Below, one piece after another: positions 45,545 to 56,046 of a DNA stretch of 64,000 bases. The stretch covers positions 10,481,290-10,545,289 of the forward strand of contig OX388316.1 of assembly GCA_947579605.1 (NCBI GenBank), given 5' to 3'. The notes beneath the pieces were generated by a model, which had not been told where the DNA came from, did not search any database, and saw only the letters and a list, made by a program, of their open reading frames with translations. The DNA is from Athripsodes cinereus. Its lineage: Eukaryota > Arthropoda > Insecta > Trichoptera > Leptoceridae. A program made the translations under genes and the position numbers. How positions within the stretch are numbered: position 1 is the stretch's first letter; every line of letters starts with the position of its first letter.

Positions 45545-46603
45545 ATGATTCGATCGATGGATAAGGTGTCGGATATCAGATGCTATGAGCGCGAATTTTC
45601 GCTTTCGTTCGGAGGCTGGACTGATGAAGGCCCCGAACGGTTCCTCAAAGAATGCGAGGAACGCTGGAAGCTTGAGTGGGAAGATGAATTGCCAAGGGAG
45701 GCTGTGTATTGCTTGCGCGGCGACGCTAAGCGGTACTGGAAGTCTCTGGGGTTTCGGTATTGTCGATGGGGTGTATTCAAAGAAGTAATTTTGCGAAGGT
45801 TTGGTGTGGAAGGGCAGATAAATGCGATCTATAATGACCTGTTGACAGTGTGTCAAGGTCGGGATGAACTGGGGAGTGATTTTGTTGACTGGAAAGTCAG
45901 GATAAACAATCGTTTCAAAGGGTATGGTCACGTATTATTTAAAGATGAAGGACTTGCAGGTCCAGCAATGAGCGTATGGAAGCAAATGACATCCTGGTAT
46001 AGGACGAGGATTAATGGTCGGGAGTTAGTTAATCTGGAACATTTGCAAGAGTTGGTATGGCGCCTGGACTTTCCAGAATACACTCCGGAGGGACAATCTG
46101 AACCTGAGGTGATCACAGAGAGTTATCAGGTTGTGTTAGATAATCTTCCAGACATAGCATCTGTTCGCGATGAGGTTCGGTATGTACCTAGCCAGGACGC
46201 TAGGGAGGAAATTGTACCCGTAGAGGATGGGGTTACCCTCTCGGAGGAAGAGATAGATGAGGACACCGAACGGGAGGTACTCACACCTCCCTCTATTCAC
46301 GAATGGGTAAAGTCTTTCGCGTGGGTTTTGAAATCAGTTTTGGCAATGCTGATTATCGCCGGTTGTATTGTTGAAAGCTGCATACGTTTGGTTATATGTA
46401 CAGCTATAATTATTATTAGATTCGTGAATAGAAAAATATCTCGTCGCCGTAGAACAGCGTTGATATTGTTCAAAAAGATATATGCGTCCGTCAATCGAAT
46501 CAACTATGTATGTTATAAAATCGATGATTTTTTTTGTAATGTTTTCATCGATATGGATTCTCGATGTTTGAAGTCGAGGAGAAAATTCAATCAAGCCAGA
46601 TAG
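45545..46603 (+). CDS. Gag-like protein with C-terminal hydrophobic segment; only ORF of the LTR element
   Basis: I start at ATG 45545; the upstream open frame begins only with GTG. The protein is 352 aa. Residues 15-175 look like an Ty3/Gypsy-Arc-type capsid: FGGWTDEGPERFLKECEERW, then LRGDAKRYWKSL (the classical L-G-A-x-W segment), F-x-E-VILRRFG and a helical second half. An acidic linker (about 225-245, EEEIDEDTE) follows. In place of a zinc knuckle there is a hydrophobic stretch at about 258-293 (SVLAMLIIAG...ICTAIIIIRF) and a basic NRKISRRRR. It should form capsid-like assemblies, perhaps at membranes; that is inference. The frame is intact. Opposite-strand frames at 45302-45931 and 45583-46594 are shadows. 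Confidence 0.7.
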   Translation: MIRSMDKVSDIRCYEREFSLSFGGWTDEGPERFLKECEERWKLEWEDELPREAVYCLRGDAKRYWKSLGFRYCRWGVFKEVILRRFGVEGQINAIYNDLLTVCQGRDELGSDFVDWKVRINNRFKGYGHVLFKDEGLAGPAMSVWKQMTSWYRTRINGRELVNLEHLQELVWRLDFPEYTPEGQSEPEVITESYQVVLDNLPDIASVRDEVRYVPSQDAREEIVPVEDGVTLSEEEIDEDTEREVLTPPSIHEWVKSFAWVLKSVLAMLIIAGCIVESCIRLVICTAIIIIRFVNRKISRRRRTALILFKKIYASVNRINYVCYKIDDFFCNVFIDMDSRCLKSRRKFNQAR

Positions 46604-47668
46604 TCACATATGTGTGTTATATTGGATTAGGATTGACTTAGGCTTGCATTAGGAAAAATGTTTTTTGTTTAAATATTTTTAAATGGTTTGAATATTTTCC
46701 GTAAAAATATCTCTGGCGCCCAGAATTAAAGTTAGAATGATGTATAGGTATATTTTTCACGTTTAAAATGTTTTTCATTACGTAGGTAGGTAGGTGCAAC
46801 TTTTGTTTATGCCTACGTGTGCATTATTTTTCTTCGTAAAATGTGTCAAATGTTACATGATAAATTTTGAATATGGAAAATAGAATTTGTTTGAAGTAAC
46901 CAGCGAGTGTAACGTGTGAAGAGAACTTATGTGGATGTTAGATGTGTGGAATGTGTGAAGATAATGTTGTTATTCTGAATATCAGAGTTGTAGTAGAGGA
47001 GAGAGATGCTTTGTGTGACAGAGATGTGTGAGGGATTCTCAGTTGGCACTGGGAGTTATTTGTAAGATGAGGAGTTATTCTGCGTGTTTTGAGGAGAAAG
47101 TCTGCGTGTATGAGAAAGATAGTAATTCTGCGTGTATGAGGAATATGTTTTGTTTATTATGGGATAAGCACAGAGGCGATGAGTGTTCCGCCCTGCTTAG
47201 TTCCCAATGCATTTCGTCGTGTGGACAAAGAGGTCCGTATTACTGAGTTTTGAGAGGGACATTGAGGTCCGATGCTTGTATGTGTTTGGAGAAATGTATG
47301 TGCAACTGAGAGTACCAATCCCCCAGTTTGCTGTCACAAAGCATGCTTGATGAGAAGAAGAATATAATATTCGTTTTGGTATCATGAGTCACATCTACAT
47401 TGTTTTGTTTTGGTCACATACGAAGGATATGTTTGACGATGTATATTTGTAATTTGAATTGAGCTGGTTTTAAAGAAAAATGTAAAAGAAGAAACGCGTT
47501 AAAATGTTGTTAATTATTTTATTGAAATGTGTGTGCACCTACCTACTTGCTAATTGTGTTGAATTTTATAGATATTTTCGTAAATTATTTGTATTGAATT
47601 TGAAAATAAATTGTGTGAGGAGTATTGGAAATAATGGATAACTTTTCGACAAGGAATGGGTGGCGATT
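46604..47668 (+). other. Non-coding interior of the LTR element, with weak polypurine tract
   Basis: About 1 kb follows gag with no credible ORF where pol would normally lie. It is T/G-rich, with repeats of TCTGCGTGT (about 47079-47150). A purine run AAGGAATGGG (47651-47660) just before the 3' LTR may be a degenerate polypurine tract. The 72-codon frame at 47028-47246 has no recognisable domain. Confidence 0.55.
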
Positions 47669-49391
47669 TGTTATGCCCGGTGTAGTAGGTATTGTGCCGA
47701 AAAGTTACCATTAAAAAAATAATTGGTTTTTAGAAAGTTGTACGGGATTTCAATATAAAACAATGCAGTTCATGAGAAATATGAAAATCCCGACATTAAA
47801 AATATCCCTGCACTTAAAAGGCACCTGCATTAATAATGTATTGTTTGCTAATCTTCGTACCTGCATACAAAATTATTGTTTATATATATTTGTACCTGCA
47901 TGGCAACAGGGGTAATAAAGAGAATAATATCAACAAAAGATTAAGGCGCATTCATTATGTATCAACTTAAGGCGCATTCATTATGTATCAAATTATTTTA
48001 TGAAGATTCTAGAATGTCTGCGTATTGTAATTATTTAGTATCTGCTTGGTTGGATTTTTTATACCTACGCTTCGAGATATTGAGTGTCGATATCGGTGAC
48101 ATGTGTTGAATTATGTAAACAGCTCTTTAGGTATGAATTATAATTTAATTGTAACATACATAGTTTGAGTATTTAATTATCTACCTAAAGGGTTGTATTG
48201 TGACATATGTAATAGATATAAGATGTGTTATTTGTGTTGCGGAATGGACGCTTGTTATATAATTATAAATGGTGATAAAGGACACAAGAAATATGATATC
48301 AGTGAAAGAGACACTTAAATTAATTTATATGTGAATTAATTAATAATTAAAATCAGTGCATTGGACGCTTCATAACATAATATTTATTTGTAAATATTTA
48401 TTTTATTATTTACTGCATAATTCCTGGAATGCAGACAAGGGTGCAGGTGTACTCGCAATACAATGGAACTTGCGGTGAGCGTGTATTGGTATTCAATTAG
48501 CCAATCACGGCGCTGCACAGAGATGCATCACAGCGTAGGAGGGGTATATGGCCAACCCCTCTCTACACCACTCAAGGAACAGTAGAGAGATGTCCTTGAA
48601 CAGAAGTTAGTCTCCATCAGTCATCAGTGGTGAACAGTTATCATCAGCGAGTCGTAGTGAGTAGTCAGTTGTCCTTGGTAGAAGGATTGCTCTTGCCATC
48701 ACTCAATGACTCATCAGCTGACCTTCAGAGAGACAAGTGTCTCTAGTCATTGGGCTTCAGTTGAGTCGAGATATTCTCCTCCTGAAGTCATGACGAGCCA
48801 ACTCTGCACCTGTGTAGGCTGGTAATTGCCTCCAGGAGCCTCGGACGTAGGGCTTCGCCCTACCAGCACTGCGCCAAGGGGCGCCTTCTTCAACTTGTTT
48901 GTCTCTAGGCATTTTCATGCCAGAGGCGCCCTCATCGTGGGATCCATTACAATCATCGCAAAGTGAAATTTAATTATTTTAAAAGTGCTACGTTTTCGTT
49001 TTATTGAAATAATAATCAAGTGTGTTTTTTTTATATTGGGATAATTACATGTACACAGACAATACGGGGTAGTGAGTAAGTCGTAGTATTGTGTTGCTGT
49101 TTAAACGTGTGTTTGTAATAGTGGTAAGAATTTTTTTTATTTTTAATTAAATGTTTATTTGAATCTAAATTTGTCTTTTACACATTTGTCCATTTAATTA
49201 CAGATAACTTGTCGTCTCTTAATTTATATAGCCTCACTGTATAATTTAATCGAGACCATTTTATTGTTTTAACTCCTGGAGTGCTGTAAGTAGCCCAGTA
49301 GAGTCTCAGCCGCTGGCATTATTGGTTAAAAAATTTTATAAATCCTCAACCAAAACCATTCTTTCACCATCTCTCTCACCCCCCCATATCA
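47669..49391 (+). repeat. 3' LTR (1723 bp)
   Basis: The same sequence as 43593-45317 offset by 4076 bp, up to one missing CT unit in the CATCTCTCTC run near the end. It terminates CATATCA and is followed by the AGTT target duplication. Confidence 0.92.
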
Positions 49392-49395
49392 AGTT

Positions 49396-50999
49396 TTTCA
49401 AAAAACATAATTTTAAAAAGTACTATGGACATAGCAAAATAAGAATAAAAAGAAGAGTGGATTGAACATTTTAATTAAACTTTATGGAAAGGTACGAAGG
49501 AGAAATAACAGTCGAGAAGTACTCTGTTATACAAGGTATAAAGAAGAAAAAGATGATACAAACATTTTAAACGAAGATAATAAAAGTGAGTACACGTTTT
49601 CAGAAAAAATATTGAATTTAATAAAATGAAGAAAAAGCTGTTTGATTAATGAACAAGTCAAGAGAAAGGTTTTTCATCGAAGGTAATGAATATTGAAAAA
49701 TAATATTTTAATCAAAGTAGAATAAAATATCAGAAGCTCTATTACTGAAGCTATTATTACTCTGAATCCATCTAGCCGCGTGTCTTTTTACTTGAGTAGA
49801 AATTATACTGGAAAATTTAAATTCACATTATTTTTTATATACCCGCGGTTGATACGAGAATAACTATTAACACGAGACACGATACGATAATAAGCTTCCT
49901 GATAGCCTTTATCTCTTCATTGCTGAATATGAGCTTCTTCAAAACTCTCTCATGTTTTTTGATTTCAAGTATGACAAACCCGCCACAATTCCATAACTAT
50001 GCTTTGTATTTGAGGCATCCTACACCTTTTATGAGTTATTCCTACACATTTTTTCAGGTATTTCTAGACCTTTCAGAAGTAATCGAACACATTTTTGAGG
50101 TATTTCTACACCTCTTTTTTCCTTGCTGTCTTCATTTCAGAATAATTTTAGTGTCCTCCTTCCGTCTTCTTCAAAAACTTATAAATATGTTATATTTGTA
50201 ATAATAAAAAGTGAACCAGCTTTAATGGAACGGGAATCATCAGATTTGACCTTCAGTTTTATGATATCAATTTGAAATACCTATTATCAAGTAAGAGAAA
50301 ATAATAAACATTACACTAATTGCCAAGGTAGGTTGGTGCCGAAACACAAAAATATTAACAAAGAACAAAGCAGATAATATAGTCGTTACCTCATAGCCTT
50401 TCATTTCAATATGCCAGAAAAAAAATAGCAATCGTTATTCTAGATGTAGCTTTTTATATTTCCTAATACAAGCTTCGCATGCCATCATTGAATTAAGTCC
50501 CGTGAAAACAGCGTATCAAAATAAAATCGAGTTGTTTATTATATTAGTCATAATCATATTGAAGATTTCGTCGGTTTACAAACGGTGGCCGTTCTGTACA
50601 ATGACGAAAGCATATTATTCGGGCATACTATCATTTGCTGGGGCATTTTACAAAATTACTAGTCAAGTTGTGAAACGTCGATTTTATTTATCATCATGAC
50701 ATGGCGCTGCGAATAAAAACAAAAACATTAGCGCAGAATATAGGATTGCGCGGGAGATATATAGTCGTAAAATATTAGTTCCGATTTTGTTTATTATATT
50801 CACACTAGAGTTTAAAAAAATTACACTTGACTACTCATACGGGGTTATTTCAACATCTTTATATTCAAATTATTTAAAGGTTGGCGGCGACAAAGTCACC
50901 GTCTATGCATTGAAATTGCACGATTATTTCCTTATAAATACAACTGCAAACAATAATTAAAACGAAAATTTTATGTGTACACATACTAGGTGCTATTAT
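49396..50999. other. AT-rich non-coding DNA
   Basis: No gene or bounded repeat was supported. The frames at 49920-50201 and 50502-50699 have no recognised content. Confidence 0.4.
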
Positions 51000-51165
51000 T
51001 AAACCATCACGACATATACCATAAGTGGGGAAGCCAGTAAGCTAATTGCTTATAATAAAAAAAAAATTAATTGTGTCTTTCAAAATTATTAAAAATATTC
51101 AAAATGAGTGGTGAACCTCAATGCTAAAACTAAAAATGTAAAATGTCTTATTATTTCGTTTCCTA
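51000..51165 (-). repeat. Dispersed repeat family P, inverted diverged copy
   Basis: On the minus strand the order ATAAGACATTTTACAT, GAGGTTCACCACTCATTTTG, GCTTACTGGCTTCCCCACTT and ATGGTATATGTCGTGATGG follows the 31335-31508 copy throughout, with many substitutions. A short plus-strand resemblance (about 51176-51212) adjoins it. Confidence 0.6.
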
Positions 51166-51399
51166 TGTAGGTACAGATAGCCACTGCCTACCCACTAGTG
51201 GAAGAATTATGTTTAAGGCATTGGAGGAATCGGAACTTCCATTTCAAAACATCCATGTAATGTTAATGTTTTTTTTTCATACGCGGCGCCAAGTAATTTG
51301 GTTTAGTAAAACGGGTCAGAAAATTGTAAAATGCCTGAATGCTTACGTCATTTTATACAAAAAAATTTACCTACCCTTCCCATTTGGTTAATCTTGTCT

Positions 51400-51999
51400 T
51401 TGTGTTGTAATTTGACATGATACGATATGTTTTGGTTTTAATTTGTAATTTTATATGATGCAATGTGTTTTGTTTTTATTTTATGATTTGATATGATGTA
51501 GTATGTTATAATTTTATTTTATTTTATAATTTGATATGATACGGTGTATTTTTTATTTTTTTTATTTTATAATTTTATGTGGTGTGCTGTAAATTTATTT
51601 TATGGTTTGATATGATTCAATATGTTTTATTTTTATTTTATGATTTGACATGATGAATGTGCTGTAATTTTATTCTATAATTTGACATGACAGTGTGTTT
51701 TATTTTTATTTTGAAATTCGATGTGATGCAGTGTATTGTAACTTTATTTTATGGTTAGATATGATACAGTTTTTTTTATGATTTGACATGATGCTGTTGA
51801 TATGTTGTAATTTTATTATGTGGTTTATGTGACACAATGTGTTTAATTTTTATTTTTATAATTTGAAGTGATGCAGTATATTTTGTTTTTGTTTTGATTT
51901 TAATTTGATACGATGGTGGTGTTGTACAATTGTTGTTTATAACTATGTATTAAAGGCGTAAGCCGTATGTATTATTATAAATAAATAAATAAATAAATA
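51400..51999 (+). mobile_element. Retroelement 3' end (family Q), longer copy 2
   Basis: The last 330 bp equal the 36802-37134 copy by eye. The 5' extension (51400-51666) continues a degenerate array of roughly 32-45-bp units around TTTATGATTTGATATGATG. It ends in GGCGTAAGCCGTATGTATTA and (ATAA)n. It may belong to a LINE 3' UTR. No coding domain is recognised upstream; the 82-codon frame at 51143-51391 is not assigned. Confidence 0.7.
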
Positions 52000-53852
52000 A
52001 AAATAAATAAAATGCCCGCCGTTTGAAAATAACTATGACATATTATTACTTAATGCCCTACTTCTTGCTATAAATTATTATATGATGTTTTCGTTATTGC
52101 CGTATAATAAATGTCATATCATACTAGTCAATATAAATTATGAAAGTTTGCTAATTGGACGTAAGCCGTTATTTTTTGACTTGAAGTCTTCTATGCGGAT
52201 ATCACTGTTTTATGTCATTTATTGTAGAAGTCCCTCGAATACGGTACTTGAGACTTATTTGACAGTTATAATGAAAAACGTAAACCGTCTTCGTTTATTT
52301 TATTTTCATTATATTTTGACACCTATAGCTGTATGTTAAACATATTTACACATCACTATTGAAACAAATTTCCATCCGAAATATTGACTCTATTCTAAGA
52401 AAATTAAATGATTTAATTATGTTTACTGAAAGAGGGTGCCGAAAAGCAATGAGTAGACCTCTGTTTTTAATTGTATTCTTATTCCAATATTGTTTTGACC
52501 AAGAATCGCAATAAATGTATTTAAAAATTTGGAAATCATTCGAAATTTAGGTATTCAGTCACATCATACGGTTTGTATGTTTATATGTATCTAATATGTA
52601 AACTTGTTGGATGTAAACATACAAAATAATACATACAACAATTTATAATATAATTGTTTTGTGAGTTTTCACTACATAGGAAGATAAAATATGGAATAAG
52701 AAGTCTATGAGAAAAATCGATTTCGGAAAATTTGTATTATATGTAGGCATATAATATAAAACCTTATTGGGGAGACCTATTTGCCTATGACAATACAAAA
52801 TAAAATTAAACAACATTACATTGTCTGCAATAATAAAATAAAGGTAAAAATAAAATAAATCACAAAAAACCATTATCAGTTTTATGCAATTACAATTCAA
52901 ATAACATAAATTCCTTTTACCAGTATAATTAAAATTAAATAAAACAAAAATTATATGTATATATTGGAAATTAATTTGAAACTAAATAAAATAGCTGTTT
53001 TTAGTTTACATAAACATGGTTTAACATATTGTACTTAATAACAAGGTAAAATAATACAATAATTACGTTGAAAATAATTATTCCAGCAGCAAGCAAGTGA
53101 AACCATTCACGTTTTTATTATGTACATTGGTAGGATACTTGTGTAAGTTTAAATAAAATATCATATTTCATGATAATAGTACTAACAACAATAAAAAGGT
53201 TAAAAGGGGTTTGCGGTAATAATTCATAATCCATTTTAACACGTTTGTAAAAATAAAGACTAGCAAAAGCTGCTTATATGCATCTTAATAATATCTAGGT
53301 ACGAGTACTTGCGGTTTTATGAAATGTTTATGTTTAATGAGGAGGTGCTACGTAGGTACCTTAAGGCTGAAATGACTAATGGGAGGAAGTGTGGGTAATA
53401 AGAGATTAACAATACACCTAATCTGAAGTCAAATTTATCCACGTCATTATAAGTATATATTATATACAGAGCAGGTAATGTTTAACTTAGAAATTTTACG
53501 TCGGTTACTTATTCAGCAAAGTTACGTAATTCGTGAATTGGAGTAAAAACGCGAATCCACAAAATTGTAAGCAAATCCTGAAAAGTTATTTATACAATTC
53601 ATCTTTTAAATAACTTTGCTTTATGATCTTCAAATATTTATCAATATTTGTGTAAAAATATTGAATAAAAAGAAATGTAAAAAGGATAGAAGTCAGAAGA
53701 AAAAACGAATAACACATCTATTCCCATATTACTTTAGTATACATAAAATCATTAAGATTAATAAATTAATCAAAAATATGGTCCAAACTTAAGAGGGCAG
53801 TAGAACAACAACTTTACTTTGTGGTAACAGACGCCATCAATCTATCACAGGG
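52000..53852. other. AT-rich non-coding DNA
   Basis: No gene or clear repeat is visible. Confidence 0.4.
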
Positions 53853-54052
53853 NNNNNNNNNNNNNNNNNNNNNNNNNNNNNNNNNNNNNNNNNNNNNNNN
53901 NNNNNNNNNNNNNNNNNNNNNNNNNNNNNNNNNNNNNNNNNNNNNNNNNNNNNNNNNNNNNNNNNNNNNNNNNNNNNNNNNNNNNNNNNNNNNNNNNNNN
54001 NNNNNNNNNNNNNNNNNNNNNNNNNNNNNNNNNNNNNNNNNNNNNNNNNNNN
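53853..54052. other. Assembly gap (200 N)
   Basis: Exactly 200 unresolved bases, a round number typical of a scaffolding placeholder, so the true gap size is unknown. Frames drawn through it are meaningless. Confidence 0.99.
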
Positions 54053-54522
54053 TTACCGTGTATCTGACATTCAATAATTACTTTACATATCCACCTACTA
54101 ATAATAATAGTATTAGTTTATCCGTGCCTCATAATCAAGTTGTTAGGCAAACAAACACAACACTATCATATAATGGATCTACATATTCCTACAAAGTAAA
54201 CATTGTCAGCTGTTATTAAGGGTGCCATATTATGCATACATAATTATGTAAAAGATCTACCTGCGTCAGGAATATCTATTTAAAATTTAAAAAAATATAT
54301 TTTTTTGTATCAAAAAAATGATTAAAAATATAGAGTTTGAAGATGTACATCAATAATGATAATTTTACAGAAAAAAGGAAACATTAATACGTACGTATTA
54401 TTTTTTCACAAAAATCTACAAAAACACAAGAATGAAATGATATTTAAATAGAGGATCCAATTGGTACAAAATGAAAGTTCTTTGTTTAAAAAAATCCATT
54501 AATACACAATATTTTTGAGATG

Positions 54523-54523
54523 A

Positions 54524-54577
<54 letters not shown>

Positions 54578-54590
54578 TATATATATATAC
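54523..54590. repeat. (AT)n microsatellite
   Basis: About 65 bp of nearly pure AT dinucleotide. Confidence 0.95.
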
Positions 54591-54881
54591 ACATAGGCTA
54601 TCTAAAATAGAGTTTTATTACGATTTCGTTACAAATATAAAATGATAATTATAGAAATTGTCTCCACTTTCTGAGTCAGTTCAAGGGAACGACCGAGATA
54701 AATTTTGTTAAAAGGATTTTAAAAATATAAAAAAATGCGAAAACTCTAGAAGCTTTCTATTTCCTAATAACATCAAGAATATGTTGGTTTAAATTACTCC
54801 TGTGGAAATACTGTAACAGGTAATAAAATTTTGTACATCCGCTTTATTATGCAGTACAATAGTGTGGAGCATAAAATAATT

Positions 54882-55127
54882 AACATAACATAACATACAT
54901 AGACAACTCACACAGATCGAGCTAGTCCCAAACTAAGATGAATCTTGTATTATGGGTACTAACGCGACGATACACACATATACAATGCACTACACACATA
55001 TACATGTAACACCCAGACCCAGGACAATTTGAAAAAGGTCATTCTTCACTTTGCCCTGGCCGGGAATCGAACCCGGGACCTCGTGACTCAAAGGCAAGAG
55101 CGTTACCTCCACGCCACACCGGCCGAC
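54882..55127 (-). mobile_element. tRNA-derived SINE A, second full-length copy
   Basis: On the minus strand: a CCGGTGTGGCGTGGAGGTAA head (A-box-like), B box GGTTCGATTCC (55063-55073), the body shared with 42915-43174, and an ATGTT-type tail. Small indels separate the two copies. AATTA on both sides (before 54882 and after 55127) may be a target duplication. Confidence 0.85.
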
Positions 55128-55257
55128 AATTACTTCCCACTTAATAAACAAGGGTACTCTATCATCTTATGGAAGACTGTGGTCCAATAAAAAGTTCAAT
55201 CAAACTATGTAATTTGTAAATACGAAAAAATCATCACGGTAAAGATATACTGTAGAT

Positions 55258-55420
55258 TGGAGTTCGTCGGTAGTCTGGAGGTAGAGTCTCAACCTCGTGA
55301 ACAGGGGGTCCGTGGTTCGATCCCAGGTGCCGGCAAACTCCCCTTTCACGACACAAGCTTTTAGCTTACTGTGAAAGGTGTATAAGGTTGTATTTGGGTT
55401 TATCACAAAACCCAGATATA

Positions 55421-55454
<34 letters not shown>
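55258..55454 (+). mobile_element. tRNA-derived SINE B with poly(A) tail
   Basis: A box TAGTCTGGAGG (55271-55281) and B box GGTTCGATCCC (55314-55324) are at tRNA spacing. A short body with GCTTTTAGCTTACTGTGAA follows, and then about 29 A residues (55426-55454). The head and the pure A tail differ from SINE A, so this is a separate family. The minus-strand frame at 55200-55406 is antisense to it. Confidence 0.8.
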
Positions 55455-55458
<4 letters not shown>

Positions 55459-55496
55459 CACTATTCACTGTGTCGGTGTTTAGGTAGTAGAATTCC

Positions 55497-55538
55497 ATAT
55501 CGAAATAAATAAAACAAGCGTTTTATTTATTTCGATAT
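55497..55538. repeat. Perfect 19-bp stem hairpin, 4-nt loop
   Basis: ATATCGAAATAAATAAAAC, loop AAGC, then the exact reverse complement. It lies 43 bp after the SINE B tail and may be a tiny MITE or replication-derived inversion. Confidence 0.85.
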
Positions 55539-56000
55539 ACACACTAATTTAAATATATTTTTTAACGACTTTGAAAATATATTCCTACAGTGAAAAATAA
55601 TGTCTCACGTAAACTTATTTATGCCTTTTACATTGAAAGTCTTTTCGAATTATTTACAAGTGTTAAGAAACTAAACTAACATCGGAGGTCGCTAGCAGTA
55701 ATATTGAAATCAGTTAATGGGTACAGATGATTTGAATAAATTACAATTCATATTTAAATATTAACAAATCAATAAAATAATTGTTTAATACAAAAATTGC
55801 GTGAAATACGTGAAATAGACATTTCGTGGTAAGGTTAACTTATGAGAATTCCATTAAAAGTCCACAGACTGCATGTGTATAAAGATGAGGTTATAAATAT
55901 GTAACTCATCTAAGCGTGAGAGTGAAACCAAAGTACAATATATGATTTGATATATATTTTTTCACATGAAAAGATAATAAAGTTTTTTTTACGATAAGGT

Positions 56001-56046
56001 ACACACACACACACACACCCTCACACACACACACACACACACATAC
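56001..56046. repeat. (AC)n microsatellite
   Basis: ACACAC repeats with a CCCT interruption in the middle. Confidence 0.9.

Larger units (their letters stand above)
43593..49391 (+). mobile_element. Complete LTR retrotransposon with a single Gag-like ORF
   Basis: Two direct repeats of 1725 and 1723 bp, both starting TGTTATGCCC and ending CATATCA, flank a 2351-bp interior. AGTT at 43589-43592 and 49392-49395 is a 4-bp target duplication. By eye the LTRs differ only by one CT unit near their 3' end, so the insertion is very recent. The interior has a TGG-starting primer-binding-site-like sequence 3 bp after the 5' LTR, one Gag-like ORF and about 1 kb of non-coding sequence. Protease, reverse transcriptase, RNase H and integrase are absent, so movement requires a helper. 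It lies antisense to the presumed tomosyn transcript. Confidence 0.92.

Noticed and set aside
45302..45931. 209-codon minus-strand frame
   Set aside because: It is antisense to the Gag-like ORF and its leader, crosses the LTR/primer-site region and has no recognised content.
46711..46722. TGGCGCCCAGAA as an internal primer binding site
   Set aside because: It resembles a lysine-tRNA-type site but lies downstream of gag, far from the LTR, where it could not prime minus-strand synthesis normally.
51143..51391. 82-codon frame upstream of family Q as a LINE ORF end
   Set aside because: No reverse transcriptase or endonuclease motif could be recognised, and part of it overlaps family P-like sequence.
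53814..54219. Frames running through the N gap
   Set aside because: Unknown bases are read as X. Nothing is known about the sequence.
55258..55335. Possible tRNA gene (A and B boxes)
   Set aside because: It does not fold into a convincing cloverleaf, and it continues into a SINE body with a poly(A) tail. The same applies to the SINE A copies.
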